Shown: one piece after another, positions 1 to 9,715 of the stretch
How positions within the stretch are numbered: position 1 is the first letter of the stretch
Layout of the letters: each line of letters begins with the position of its first letter
Assembly (NCBI GenBank): GCA_963807355.1
Contig: CAWEBX010000029.1
Location: 62,001 to 126,000, forward strand
Origin: Nitrobacter sp963807355
Lineage (GTDB): Bacteria > Pseudomonadota > Alphaproteobacteria > Rhizobiales > Xanthobacteraceae
DNA: 64,000 nt
Direction: 5' to 3'
Made by a program: the position numbers and the translations under genes
Notes under the pieces: model-generated
Seen by the model: the letters and a program-made list of their open reading frames with translations, nothing else
Database searches by the model: none
Told to the model about the DNA's origin: nothing

Positions 1-649
1 GATGCAGCCTTCGCGTCGCCTGTACCTTTTTGAGTTCGTTTTCCAGTCGCGTGATGCGATCGCCGATCAGGCGACGGTCGGCCTCGATCTGGGTTTCGCC
101 GGGTCCACCCATGAAGCCGAAGCCACCACGCTGCCGTTCAAGATGGGTCCAGGAGCGCACCAGACGGCTACGCTGATAGTTGAGATGGGCGAGCTCAACC
201 TGAAGCGCCCCCTCTTTTGTCTTGGCGCGGCGCCCGAAGATTTCGAGAATCAAGCCCGTCCGATCCAAAACCTTTGTGCCCCAGGCCTTTTCCAGATTGC
301 GCTGTTGAATGGGTGACAACGCACAATCCATCACTACGAGACTCGCTTCATCGGCGACGATCAAGCCTTTCAACTCTTCGACCTTGCCCTTGCCGAGATA
401 TGTGGCAGGCCTGATCTGGTTGACCGGAGCGACTATCGCCTGAACCACATGGAGGTCGATCGCCCTCGCGAGGCCGGCGGCTTCATCCAGCCGCGCGTCG
501 GTATTGCGCAGGGTGCGTCCTGTCCGGGGCGTCTCGGCATCGCCGCCCCGCGCCCGCACATAGGGACCGATGACGATCGCTCGTCCGGTCGGCTTGTTCT
601 GCATCGACCCCGATGGGTCGATGCTCCCCTCTAATTGTCGGGTTTCCAA
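1..649 (-). CDS. hflX: GTPase HflX, N-terminal part (runs off the left edge)
   Basis: HflX is a ribosome-associated GTPase that splits stalled or stressed ribosomes. The minus-strand frame reads 216 codons to the window edge. It contains the HflX N-terminal domain and the family hallmark GGPGETQIEADRR followed by the start of the Arg/Lys-rich helical linker (RITRLENELKKVQATRR). The G1-G5 GTPase motifs lie outside the window. The start is uncertain: TTG at 649 gives a 24-nt gap after hfq, and the first ATG is at 604. Position directly downstream of hfq on the same strand is the classical hfq-hflX pairing, so co-transcription is likely. The family call is firm; the start is not. Confidence 0.9.
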   Translation of the reverse strand, partial: METRQLEGSIDPSGSMQNKPTGRAIVIGPYVRARGGDAETPRTGRTLRNTDARLDEAAGLARAIDLHVVQAIVAPVNQIRPATYLGKGKVEELKGLIVADEASLVVMDCALSPIQQRNLEKAWGTKVLDRTGLILEIFGRRAKTKEGALQVELAHLNYQRSRLVRSWTHLERQRGGFGFMGGPGETQIEADRRLIGDRITRLENELKKVQATRRLH

Positions 650-672
650 TCAGGAAACTTTCAAATACTTGC

Positions 673-921
673 TCAAAGCGGAGCGTCCTCGCCACCCTCA
701 AACAACTGAATCGGAGCACCCGGCATGATGGTCGAAATCGCGTGTTTATAGACCAGTTGCGAATGGCCATCGCGTCTAAGGAGCAGACAGAAATTATCGA
801 ACCAAGTAACAATTCCCTGCAGTTTGACTCCGTTCACCAGAAAGATCGTCAGGGGCGTTTTCGTCTTGCGAACGTGGTTGAGGAAAGTGTCCTGTAGGTT
901 TTGTGCGCGCTCTATCGCCAT
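673..921 (-). CDS. hfq: RNA chaperone Hfq
   Basis: Hfq forms a hexameric Sm-like ring that pairs small RNAs with mRNAs; in rhizobia it also influences nitrogen-fixation regulators. The 82-residue product has the full Sm core: an N-terminal helix (QDTFLNHVRK), Sm1 (FLVNGVKLQGIVTWFDNF) and the Sm2 motif YKHAIS (usually YKHAIST in this class). Length is normal for alphaproteobacteria, which lack the long E. coli tail. It sits between the D-amino-acid transaminase gene and hflX, all on the minus strand. The 177-nt gap upstream probably carries its own promoter. Confidence 0.97.
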   Translation of the reverse strand: MAIERAQNLQDTFLNHVRKTKTPLTIFLVNGVKLQGIVTWFDNFCLLLRRDGHSQLVYKHAISTIMPGAPIQLFEGGEDAPL

Positions 922-1098
922 TTTTGTTATCCGCAGTTTAGCTTTGTTTTTTGAGCCGGAAACAACCCTCCCGGAGTCCCATGGCCGCCGGCTCCCTCTG
1001 AGTTCCTCCTCATGGATCCGGCACCTGGATTAGAGGGCAGAGCATGATGTTACGCAAGCCAGTTCGGGCCATAGGTTCGCCCGGATTTACAAAAACCA

Positions 1099-1956
1099 TC
1101 AGGAAAATGCTGAAAAGCGGTGGAATTCTTCCCGAAGCTGCCTTGTAATACCGCCCGGCTGACCATTTCCCACCACCTGACCGTCGATCGCGACGACGGG
1201 CATGACGATCTGAGAGGCCGAAGTTACAAAAGCCTCCGCCGCCTCGCGCGCTTCCGCAGGTGTGAACGGGCGTTCTTCCAGCCTGATCTGAAGAACCCCC
1301 ATGACTTCCACGAGCACGGCCCGCGTGATGCCTGCGAGAATGCCGCGGTCCACTGACCGGGTGATGGCGCGGCCGTCCTTCGTCACGATCCAGGCGTTGC
1401 TCGAGGCACCTTCGGTAATGAATCCATCGCTGTCGACATACCACGCCTCATAGGCCCCCTTCTCGCGAGCCTCCTGCTTTGCCAGCACATTAGGCAGCAG
1501 CGACACCGACTTGATATCCACCCGCGGCCAACGATTTTCCGCCAGCGTGATCACCTTGATGCCGGTAGCGGCGGTTTGCTGCTTTTTTTCGTAATCAAGC
1601 GCACGGGCTGTGACGACGACGCTCGGTTTCACAGAGCTTGGCGGAAATGCATGATCACGCCGAGCAACGCCACGGGTCACCTGCAGATACACTATCCCGA
1701 ACGTCACACGATTCCGCCGCACTACCTCTCGCATAATGATCGCGAGCGCCGTGATCGGCATCGGTTCGGCGATCTGCAACTCGCTCAGCGACCGCTGCAA
1801 GCGGGCCATGTGCCGGGGAAAATCAACCAGCCTCGCGCCACGTACTTCGCAGACCTCATAAACACCGTCGGCAAACTGATAGCCGCGATCCTCGACATTG
1901 ACGCAAGCATCGCGCAGATCGCGATATCGGCCGTTGACATAAGCAATTCGCGACAT
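1099..1956 (-). CDS. dat: D-amino-acid transaminase (class IV PLP aminotransferase)
   Basis: This enzyme interconverts D-amino acids and 2-oxo acids, usually supplying D-Ala/D-Glu for peptidoglycan. The 285-residue product starts at MSRIAYVNGRY; an upstream in-frame extension to 2037 overlaps ntrX and is not needed. Class IV features are visible: the YQFADGVYEV block near residue 28, an Arg-rich middle, the PLP-binding Lys region RVDIKSVSLLPN (about residue 145), and the EGASSNAWIV block. It lies between ntrX and hfq, an arrangement recurring in Bradyrhizobium relatives. A branched-chain aminotransferase role is less likely given the short length and the YQFADGVYE block. Confidence 0.85.
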   Translation of the reverse strand: MSRIAYVNGRYRDLRDACVNVEDRGYQFADGVYEVCEVRGARLVDFPRHMARLQRSLSELQIAEPMPITALAIIMREVVRRNRVTFGIVYLQVTRGVARRDHAFPPSSVKPSVVVTARALDYEKKQQTAATGIKVITLAENRWPRVDIKSVSLLPNVLAKQEAREKGAYEAWYVDSDGFITEGASSNAWIVTKDGRAITRSVDRGILAGITRAVLVEVMGVLQIRLEERPFTPAEAREAAEAFVTSASQIVMPVVAIDGQVVGNGQPGGITRQLREEFHRFSAFS

Positions 1957-1978
1957 GCGGCGAGTTCGCTTCAGGGTT

Positions 1979-3349
1979 CTAGTTGACGCCGAGCGCCTTG
2001 AGTTTGCGATGCAACGCCGAGCGCTCCATGCCGACAAACTCCGCGGTCCGAGAGATATTATTGGAGAAACGGCTGATCTGAGCGATCAGATAGTCGCGCT
2101 CGAAAACCTCGCGAGCCTCGCGCAGCGGCAAGCCCATGATGTGCTCACCATTGACGCCTGACGGCATTGCCGGAACCATGGAGCCGACATCCTGCGGCAA
2201 CATATCCGCGGTGATGATGACCTCCGGACCTCCGCCGGCCAGGATCATCACGCGCTCGACGTTGTTTCGGAGCTGCCGGACATTGCCCGGCCAGACATGC
2301 GATTGCAGCACGGCCATCGCGTCATCGCCGATCTTTCGCTTCGGTAGCCCGCTTGCGGCAGAGATATGGTCCATGAAAAATTCAATCAGTTCGGGAATGT
2401 CCTCGCGACGTTCGGACAGGGGCGGAACACGGATCGGCACCACTGATAACCGATGGTAGAGGTCTTCACGGAACCGGCCTGCGGCAATCTCCTCCTCCAG
2501 GTTACGCGCTGTCGACGAGATGATGCGCACATCCACCTTGATCTTGGTCGTGCCGCCAAAGCGTTGAAATGTCTGATCGACCAGAACCCGCATGATCTTG
2601 TTCTGAGTCTCGCGCGGCATATCGCCGATCTCGTCGATGAACAGCGTCCCGCCATGCGCCTCTTCCAGCGCGCCAGCCTTGCGGGGTTGCTGGCCGTCGA
2701 TCTGCTCGACGCCGAACAGTTCGGACTCCATTCGTTCCGGCGTAATCGCCGCGGCGTTAATGACGACAAACGGTCCCTCAGCACGGCTCGACTGATTGTG
2801 AAGCGTTCGCGCTGCCAGTTCCTTACCGGATCCGGACGGGCCGACGATCATGATGCGGCTGTTGGCTTTTGCCGCGCGCTCGATGGTTTGCCGAAGTTGA
2901 TTCACGCATGGCGAACGTCCGACCAGCGAGCCTGCCGCCGGCGCAAGCTGCTTCAGTTCGCGCACCTCGCGCTTTAGACGTGACGTTTCGAGGGCACGCG
3001 TTGCCACTAGAATCAGGCGATCGGATTTGAAGGGCTTTTCAATGAAGTCATAGGCACCGCGTTTGATGGCCGCAACTGCCGTTTCGATGTTACCATGACC
3101 GGAGATCATGACGACCGGCATATCGGGACTGTCCTGCTTGATCATTTCGAGCAGTTGCAGCCCGTCAAGCTTACTGCCTTGCAACCAGATGTCGAGAAAC
3201 ACCATGTGCGGACGGCGGTTTGAAACCTCCGCAAGTGCTTCATCGCTGTTACGCGCGGTTCGGGTTGTGAAACCCTCGTCTTCCAGGATGCCCGCAACGA
3301 GGTCGCGAATGTCCGCCTCGTCGTCAACAATGAGAATGTCGTGTGCCAT
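1979..3349 (-). CDS. ntrX: Nitrogen/redox response regulator NtrX (AAA+ type)
   Basis: NtrX is the response regulator of the NtrY-NtrX pair, affecting nitrogen metabolism, respiration and envelope functions. Residues 1-120 are a receiver domain with acidic DDE, phospho-Asp in VFLDIW and Lys in EKPFK. Residues about 140-370 form an AAA+ domain with Walker A GPSGSGKE, Walker B GGTLFIDEIGDM and the R-finger region RFREDLYHRLS. The C-terminus is a Fis-type helix-turn-helix (NISRTAEFVGMERSALHRKL). The sigma-54-contacting GAFTGA loop is absent: after ELFG the sequence is VEQIDGQQPRKAGALEEA, as in other alphaproteobacterial NtrX. It follows ntrY with a 17-nt gap. Confidence 0.95.
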   Translation of the reverse strand: MAHDILIVDDEADIRDLVAGILEDEGFTTRTARNSDEALAEVSNRRPHMVFLDIWLQGSKLDGLQLLEMIKQDSPDMPVVMISGHGNIETAVAAIKRGAYDFIEKPFKSDRLILVATRALETSRLKREVRELKQLAPAAGSLVGRSPCVNQLRQTIERAAKANSRIMIVGPSGSGKELAARTLHNQSSRAEGPFVVINAAAITPERMESELFGVEQIDGQQPRKAGALEEAHGGTLFIDEIGDMPRETQNKIMRVLVDQTFQRFGGTTKIKVDVRIISSTARNLEEEIAAGRFREDLYHRLSVVPIRVPPLSERREDIPELIEFFMDHISAASGLPKRKIGDDAMAVLQSHVWPGNVRQLRNNVERVMILAGGGPEVIITADMLPQDVGSMVPAMPSGVNGEHIMGLPLREAREVFERDYLIAQISRFSNNISRTAEFVGMERSALHRKLKALGVN

Positions 3350-3366
3350 GAATTGGATCCGCCTCG

Positions 3367-5667
3367 TCAGTCGCCGGTAGCAACCTCAGTCTTTGTTTCT
3401 TCTTCGGTCACGTTATCGCCGTTAGTCGCTCCATCCTTGCTAATGGTTCCAGCATTCGCCTGTCCTGCTACGGCAAACCGCAACCGCATCCAGGCTCCCC
3501 GCGCCCCCGGTTTTATCGCCGAGGCGTCGTTGAGTTCGAGCTTGCCACCATGGTCTTGCAAGACGCGCCCTACAATCGCTAGACCAAGGCCGGTGCCCTT
3601 CTCGCGTGTCGTTACGTAAGGCTCTAGCAGCCGCGCGCGCGCAACTTTCGGTAAGCCAACACCATTGTCGATCACGTCAATGACGATGTCGTCTTCTTCC
3701 CGCGCGGCGATAACATCGATCCGGCCTTTTCCGAGTATCTCCGGCGGCACGGCTTCGATAGCTTCGGCTGCGTTCTTGATGATATTGGTCAGGGCCTGCG
3801 AGATCAGCCGCCGATCAAACTGCGCGCGCATCGGTTCATGCTTGATGTCGGCTTCAATATCGATTTCCGGATGTCCGACACGCATGAGGAAAACTGTCTG
3901 GCGGACTGTATCGGCGACATCCTCTCCTTCCATCACGGGCTTCGGCATTCGCGCGAAACGCGAAAACTCATCGACCATCCGCCTGATATCCTCGACCTGA
4001 CGCACGATCGTATCGGTGCACTGCTCGAAGATCGGCTTGTCTTGGGTGATCGCCTTGCCGAATTTTCGGCGAATGCGCTCGGCCGATAGTTGGATCGGCG
4101 TCAACGGATTCTTGATTTCATGAGCGATTCGTCGCGCCACGTCGCCCCAGGCTGACGTGCGCTGCGCGGTCACCAGCTCCGTGATATCGTCCAGTGTAAT
4201 GATGTAACTGTCACGTGATTGACTGGTTTGCTCAGCACTGACGCGCACCGAGATGTTGCGCTCGCTGCCGTCCCGATTGAGCGTGAGCTGGCCCTGCACC
4301 AGCCGTTGCGTTCCTTCCCTCGCCGTCTGCATGAGTTCGCTCAGCTCGGGTACTACCTCGGACAACGGATGCCCCAGAGTTTCCGATTCGGAATGGCCGA
4401 TAAGTTTCTCCGCAGAGCGGTTCAGGATGCGAATGGTGTTGGCGCCGTCGACGCCGATGATGCCAGCGCTGGCAGATGACAATACCGCCTCGATGAAACG
4501 GCGCCGGCTGTCGATCAGGCCGCTCGCGCTAACGAGTTCGTCGCGCTGGGTTCGCAACTCGGCCGTCATTTTGTTGAAGGTTTCGCCGAGCTGCGCCAGG
4601 TCTCCTTCGGATTTCAGGACGGGCACCTGAACGTTCAGGTCGCCGGTGGACACGATGTTGGCTGCGTTCATCAGACGCCGGACGGGCGCGACGAACCGGT
4701 CCGCAAAATTCAGAGCCAGCAGCACCGACGCCATCAGGGTAGTCAGCGCGATCACCGCGAACATCAGCGCGAGCGCCACCTGGGTGCCGAGACGCCGAGC
4801 CTCGATCGTGGCGTAATAGGCTACGCTCGACTCGGTCTGTTTAATTTGCGCGACGACATAGGGATCGAGCAGTCTTGCCACGTAAAGAAAGGCGTCCTCA
4901 AACGCGCGCAGGCGAATGACGGCAGCGACATAGTTCGCCTCCGGAATTAACGCGATCCGCGGACTTTCTTCGTTCACACTCTGGAGAATGTCGGGGTTCG
5001 GTGTGTCATAGTCCAGCTTGATGCCGGTATGCGCCGATACAAGCATATGGCCTTCTTTATCAATCAGCATCGCGCCCCGAAGGTTGCGGGCATTGGCGCT
5101 CGAGGTCAGGAGCTGGAGAAATGTCACGCGATCCTGGTCGTACAGCGGCCGTGCATTGGAAATGTCGTTGGCCATGCCGAGGATGTCGCCCCCAATGAGT
5201 TGGGCGTGCTCGTTCGCATAGGCGTGCGCAACGATCCGCGAGTTTTCAATGACCTGTTTGATCGGTCCTGAAAACAGACGGTCGAGTCCGCGATCGAGCG
5301 TGATGCTGGCAACGACCGAGACCACGACCGCCGGCAGCACGGCGATTACCGAGAACAGGCTGACGATCTGGACATGCAGCTTCGCGGCGGCGCGACCCCG
5401 GCGGCGTGCTTGCACGACACGCCAGACCTCGCGAGCGATAATGCCGACGAGCAGAAGGATGATACCGGCGTCGATAAGCAGGAACGACACGACGACCCGA
5501 TGCGTCGGCTCGATCGGCGTGAGACCGACCAAAACCACGAAGGTCAGGAATGCCGACAGCAGCGCGAGGCCAATCCCGACCGGCGCCAATAGCCGACGCA
5601 TGGTCCAGCCGCGCGACTCGGTGAGTGTCGGATCGTGTGATGGAACCGGCGTGTCTGCTGTGGTCAT
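3367..5667 (-). CDS. ntrY: Sensor histidine kinase NtrY
   Basis: NtrY is the membrane sensor kinase that phosphorylates NtrX. The 766-residue product has three membrane segments near the N-terminus (about residues 28-120), a long periplasmic region (about 125-300), another membrane segment near 310, a HAMP linker, a PAS domain (about 390-480), the H-box RRIAHEIKNPLTPIQLS, the N-box NIIKNAAEAIE and a GTGLGLAI G-box. Length matches the family. It ends 17 nt before ntrX and is separated by 185 nt from the end of ntrC, so ntrYX may have its own promoter as well as read-through from ntrBC. Confidence 0.96.
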   Translation of the reverse strand: MTTADTPVPSHDPTLTESRGWTMRRLLAPVGIGLALLSAFLTFVVLVGLTPIEPTHRVVVSFLLIDAGIILLLVGIIAREVWRVVQARRRGRAAAKLHVQIVSLFSVIAVLPAVVVSVVASITLDRGLDRLFSGPIKQVIENSRIVAHAYANEHAQLIGGDILGMANDISNARPLYDQDRVTFLQLLTSSANARNLRGAMLIDKEGHMLVSAHTGIKLDYDTPNPDILQSVNEESPRIALIPEANYVAAVIRLRAFEDAFLYVARLLDPYVVAQIKQTESSVAYYATIEARRLGTQVALALMFAVIALTTLMASVLLALNFADRFVAPVRRLMNAANIVSTGDLNVQVPVLKSEGDLAQLGETFNKMTAELRTQRDELVSASGLIDSRRRFIEAVLSSASAGIIGVDGANTIRILNRSAEKLIGHSESETLGHPLSEVVPELSELMQTAREGTQRLVQGQLTLNRDGSERNISVRVSAEQTSQSRDSYIITLDDITELVTAQRTSAWGDVARRIAHEIKNPLTPIQLSAERIRRKFGKAITQDKPIFEQCTDTIVRQVEDIRRMVDEFSRFARMPKPVMEGEDVADTVRQTVFLMRVGHPEIDIEADIKHEPMRAQFDRRLISQALTNIIKNAAEAIEAVPPEILGKGRIDVIAAREEDDIVIDVIDNGVGLPKVARARLLEPYVTTREKGTGLGLAIVGRVLQDHGGKLELNDASAIKPGARGAWMRLRFAVAGQANAGTISKDGATNGDNVTEEETKTEVATGD

Positions 5668-5852
5668 CCGCGAAAAGGTTGAGTGTTGGGGCTAGCGTCG
5701 GTCAAGCCAGCGAACTGATGCATTCGTACAACAATGTTGCACAATTGGGACATTTCCGCGACGCAAACATCGGGCGCACCGGGAACCGGCAAAACAACTG
5801 GAATCGTCAATCAAACGTGAGCAGTGAAAAACTGACCGGATAGCCCCCGCTC

Positions 5853-7293
5853 CTACCCTGCGGACCGGTAGACCTGGATGTCCAGATCGCGAATTTTCTT
5901 CCGGAGCGTGTTGCGGTTCAAACCCAGAAGGTCGGCTGCCCGGATCTGGTTGCCATGGGTGGCCGCCAGCGCCGCGGTGAGAAGCGGAACCTCGATCTCC
6001 CTGAGAACGCGGTGATACAAGCCCGGCGGCGGGAGCCCATTCGGGAAGCTCGCGAAAAGCGACGACAGGTGCATTTCGACGGCACCACTGAGACCGTTGA
6101 TACCATGTCCGCCGATTCCGGAGGCCACCGCAGGTGATGCAAGTTCGCAATCGATCACCGGGCCGGTGATGATATCTTGCGGGTAGAGCGCTGCAAGCCT
6201 GCGCGCCAGGTTTTCCAGCTCGCGGACATTGCCGGGCCAGCGGTGCCGCTTCAAGCGCTCGAGCGCAAGCGTGTCTAGCTTCTTGGGCGGCAGCCCATCC
6301 CTTTCAGCGAGTACAAAGAAGTGCCGGATAAGATCCGGCAGATCCTCGATGCGTTCGCGGAGCGGCGGCAGGCGCAGCGGTACCACGTTAAGGCGGAAAA
6401 AAAGATCCTCGCGAAATAGCCCCTGCTGGATCAGGATACGAAGATCCTTGTTGGTTGCCGCAACGATGCGGACATCCGTCTTGATGGCGGTCCTTCCCCC
6501 GACGGTGCAATATTCACCCTGCTGAAGCACGCGGAGCAGACGTGTCTGCGCCTCCATCGGCATATCGCCGATTTCATCGAGGAAGAGGGTCCCTCCTTCT
6601 GCCTGCTCGAAACGGCCTGACGCGCGGGCGTTTGCACCTGTGAACGCGCCGCGTTCGTGGCCGAACAATTCCGAACTCGATAAGGTCGCGGGGAATTGCC
6701 GCCATATTCACGGCAACGAAGGGACCGTTGCGACGCTTGCCGTAGTCGTGAAGCGCGCGTGCGACCAGTTCCTTGCCGGTGCCGGACTCGCCGGAAATCA
6801 TCACGGTCAGGTCAGTCTGCATCAGCCGCGCCAGCACGCGGTAGATTTCCTGCATGGCGGGGGATCGACCGATCAACGGAAGGGAATCGCATTCGTTCTC
6901 GTCACTGCCGCTGACCGCGCGCTCCTTGGGCTCAGCGAGCGCGCGGCCCACGATTGCGATCAGCTCCTTGAGATCGAACGGTTTGGGGAGATATTCATAT
7001 GCACCGCGCTCGGAAGCGCGGACCGCCGTCATGAAAGTGTTCTGCGCGCTCATCACAATGACCGGCAGGTTCGGCCTGATTTTCTTGATGCGCGGCAGCA
7101 AGTCGAAAGCGTTCTCGTCCGGCATCACCACGTCAGTGATGACGATATCTCCTTCGCCCTGGCTGACCCATCGCCACAGCGTTGCGGCATTGCCCGTCAG
7201 GCGCACATCATATCCAGCACGCGACAAAGCCTGATTGAGCACCGTGCGGATGGCTCCATCGTCATCGGCGATAAGTATGTTGGCTGGAGGCAT
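5853..7293 (-). pseudogene. ntrC: Nitrogen regulator NtrC, split by a +1 frameshift
   Basis: NtrC (NR-I) is the sigma-54 activator of nitrogen-starvation genes. Reading from ATG 7293 gives the receiver domain (DDD acidic pocket, VITDVVMPDE, LPKPFD) and Walker A GESGTGKE up to PRDLIE. The frame then breaks and resumes in the next frame at SELFGHERGAFTGA, followed by Walker B GGTLFLDEIGDM, the R-finger block and a C-terminal Fis-type HTH (HGNQIRAADLLGLNRNTLRKK). The plus strand reads CCGAACTCGAT near 6671-6681 where CCGACTCGAT would keep the frame, so one extra base explains it. The span is 480 codons plus one base, the normal length once corrected. It is either a real loss of NtrC or a sequence error; I favour error because both halves are perfectly conserved. 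Confidence 0.93.
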
Positions 7294-7300
7294 TTTGTCC

Positions 7301-8476
7301 TCATACTGGATGGCGTGCGGCGCGTGACGACATTCCGGATGCGGTAACGTCATTGCCAAGCTGGTCTACTGGACTGGAATCGAACATCGGTAGCAGGATC
7401 CGGAAGGTGGTCTTGCGCGGCTGCGACTCGCACTCGACGATGCCACCGTGGTCCCCAACGATCTTGGCGACCAGCGCGAGGCCGAGCCCGCTCCCGGTTT
7501 GCTTGGTGGTTACGAATGGATCGAACAGGTTCGGAAGCAGGTCCTCCGCTACGCCGGGACCGTTATCCTTGACGCAAAATTCCAGCGGCAGCGAAACCCG
7601 CGCTTTCTTGCCCGGGAGGGAAAGGTGCAAGCCTGGGCGGAATGCGGTCGTGAACTGGATTTCCCCCTCTTCTCCGAGATCAGAAACGGCTTCCGCAGCA
7701 TTTTTGACAAGGTTCAGAAAGATCTGAACCAGCTGATCCCGGTCGGCGAGGACCGGCGGAAGCGACGGATCGTAATCCTCGGTGAATCTCACCTTTCGCG
7801 CGAAGCCCGACTGCGCAAGCCGTTTGACATGATCGAGGACAGCGTGAATGTTGACTGGCCCCCACCTCATCGGCCGCTCGTCGCCGAATACCTCCATGCG
7901 ATCAACCAGCGTGACAATGCGGTCCGCCTCGTCGCAGATCAGGCGGGTCAGCATTCGGTCGTCCGGCGTCGCCCCCTGTTCGAGAAGCTGCGCCGCGCCG
8001 CGAATGCCGGAGAGCGGGTTCTTGATCTCGTGCGCGAGCATGGCCGCAAGCGCAATCACCGAGCGCGCCGCGCTACGATGGGTCAGCTGCCGATCCATCT
8101 TGTCAGCGATGGTGCGCTTTTGGATCATCACCACCACATGAGCGGGCCGTTCCGTCAGGGGCGCGACATGCAGGTCGACCTGACGATCCCGGCCGATCCT
8201 CGGCGTGCCGAGATCGACCTTGAACTCGTTTACAGGTGCACCGCTCTCGCGAACCTGATCGATCAGGGTCAGGAGCGGGCTGCCGAAGGGGATAAGCTGC
8301 TTCAGCGGCTCGCGTTGCAGGAACTGCTTCGACATCTCGAAGAAGGACTCTGCCGCGATGTTGGCGTCGACGATCCGACCGTCGGGCGCGACCAGCAGCA
8401 CGGGGTTCGGCAGTGCGTTGAGAATAGCCTCGCCATCGCTGGGCGCGACGCGCGGGCGCTGTGCGATCGAACTCAT
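7301..8476 (-). CDS. ntrB: Nitrogen sensor kinase NtrB (GlnL)
   Basis: NtrB is the cytoplasmic histidine kinase/phosphatase that controls NtrC phosphorylation in response to PII. I start at ATG 8476 (391 residues), which overlaps the dusB stop as ATGA and implies translational coupling. Visible parts: an N-terminal PAS domain (LPNPVLLVAPDGRIVDANIA), the H-box ALAAMLAHEIKNPLSGIRGA, N-box FLNLVKNAAEAV, G1 DNGPGV and G2 GSGLGLALV. There is no transmembrane segment, as expected. It is followed 7 nt later by ntrC. Confidence 0.95.
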   Translation of the reverse strand: MSSIAQRPRVAPSDGEAILNALPNPVLLVAPDGRIVDANIAAESFFEMSKQFLQREPLKQLIPFGSPLLTLIDQVRESGAPVNEFKVDLGTPRIGRDRQVDLHVAPLTERPAHVVVMIQKRTIADKMDRQLTHRSAARSVIALAAMLAHEIKNPLSGIRGAAQLLEQGATPDDRMLTRLICDEADRIVTLVDRMEVFGDERPMRWGPVNIHAVLDHVKRLAQSGFARKVRFTEDYDPSLPPVLADRDQLVQIFLNLVKNAAEAVSDLGEEGEIQFTTAFRPGLHLSLPGKKARVSLPLEFCVKDNGPGVAEDLLPNLFDPFVTTKQTGSGLGLALVAKIVGDHGGIVECESQPRKTTFRILLPMFDSSPVDQLGNDVTASGMSSRAARHPV

Positions 8477-9522
8477 GCCGCAGCCCTCCACGCGAAGTCC
8501 TCGAACGCATCCACCAGTGATCGCTGTACGCAGGCCGGATCATCAGCCTTCAGAATTTTTCCCCGCCACGTCTTCAAGATCGGTGTTGGTACAGCACGAA
8601 GCGCTGCCGCCGTATCGAGCGCCCAGCCGAGATGTTTTCGCGCATGACGAAGCCCTATGCGCAGGCCGTAGTGCAGGAGCAGGTCGTCATAGAGCGTGCG
8701 GATATACGCCAACTGGTCCGCGAGCGGAGGATGCGGTTCTTCGATACCGGTTTCGAGCTGCCGCCCAATCTGACCAGGCATCCAGGGTCGGCCCTGCGCA
8801 CCGCGCCCCACCATGACAGCATCGGCCCCCGACGCCTCCAACGCAGCGACGGCTGCATCGAACGACGTGATGTCGCCGTTGACGACGACGGGAATGCGGA
8901 CCGCTTCTTTCACCGCTCGCACGGCCTGCCAATCGGCGTGACCCTTGTAGAACTGGCAACGCGTACGGCCGTGAACCGTAATCATGTGCACGCCAGCGGA
9001 TTCGGCGCGCTGCGCCAACGAAGGCGCATTGAGCGAGCCATCGTCCCATCCGAGGCGCATTTTGAGTGTGACCGGTACTTTCACCGCGCCGACCGTCGCC
9101 TCGATCAGATCGAGGGCATGATCGAGATCGCGCATCAGCGCCGAACCCGACTGACCGCCTGTCACGTGGCGGGCGGGACAACCCATGTTGATATCGATGA
9201 TGTCGGCGCCGGCCGCCTCGGCGATCCGGGCGCCTTCCGCCATCCAGCGTATCTCACAGCCGGCAAGCTGAACGACGTGCGGTCCGTGACCGGTGGCTTC
9301 ACAGCGGAGCACGGACATGGGACGCCCCCGAACGAGATCGTCGCTGGCAGTCATTTCGGAAACAACGAGCCCTGCCCCCAACGCTTCGGTAAGGTGCCGG
9401 AAAGGCCGGTCCGTGATTCCCGACATCGGCGCAAGAAGAACGCGGTTGCAGATGGAAATACCTCCAACCGCGAATGGCTTGAGCCCTGATGACGGAGCAG
9501 GACCGGTCGGGCTCGTGCTCAT
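8473..9522 (-). CDS. dusB: tRNA-dihydrouridine synthase DusB (NifR3 family)
   Basis: DusB reduces uridine to dihydrouridine in tRNA using FMN. The 349-residue product carries the signature LAPMSGITDRPFR near the N-terminus, the INMGCP block, the MRLGWDD strand, the HGRTRCQFYKG phosphate-binding region and the GRGAQGRPW block of the TIM barrel. In alphaproteobacteria this gene (nifR3) heads the ntrBC operon, exactly as here, with an ATGA overlap to ntrB. The divergent 193-nt region toward ispDF should hold the operon promoter; a palindrome TTGCA-N7-TGCAA lies in it. Confidence 0.95.
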   Translation of the reverse strand: MSTSPTGPAPSSGLKPFAVGGISICNRVLLAPMSGITDRPFRHLTEALGAGLVVSEMTASDDLVRGRPMSVLRCEATGHGPHVVQLAGCEIRWMAEGARIAEAAGADIIDINMGCPARHVTGGQSGSALMRDLDHALDLIEATVGAVKVPVTLKMRLGWDDGSLNAPSLAQRAESAGVHMITVHGRTRCQFYKGHADWQAVRAVKEAVRIPVVVNGDITSFDAAVAALEASGADAVMVGRGAQGRPWMPGQIGRQLETGIEEPHPPLADQLAYIRTLYDDLLLHYGLRIGLRHARKHLGWALDTAAALRAVPTPILKTWRGKILKADDPACVQRSLVDAFEDFAWRAAA

Positions 9523-9715
9523 GGTCCAACTACTCCGTCGCAGCCATACTGACTGAAATCAGCTTATTTATTAGGCAAAATAGATACGTGCCTATACAAT
9601 AGCCAGTTTCCGGTATCTTGCAACTGCGCTGCAACGATTAATTCGCCACCTGCAGTTTTGCTACCTTCATGGTAAGGGCTTGCTCAAACAACCTGATTCC
9701 TGCACAGCGATTCCA

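Noticed and set aside
7448..8647. A 399-codon plus-strand frame opposite ntrB
   Set aside because: Its codon pattern is the antisense of ntrB, it has no homology, and it spans the ntrB-dusB overlap; it is a shadow of high-GC coding DNA.
9615..9640. NtrC-binding site upstream of dusB
   Set aside because: The palindrome TTGCA-N7-TGCAA is attractive but its half-sites and spacing do not fit the TGCACC-N5-GGTGCA type; kept only as a note in the dusB entry.
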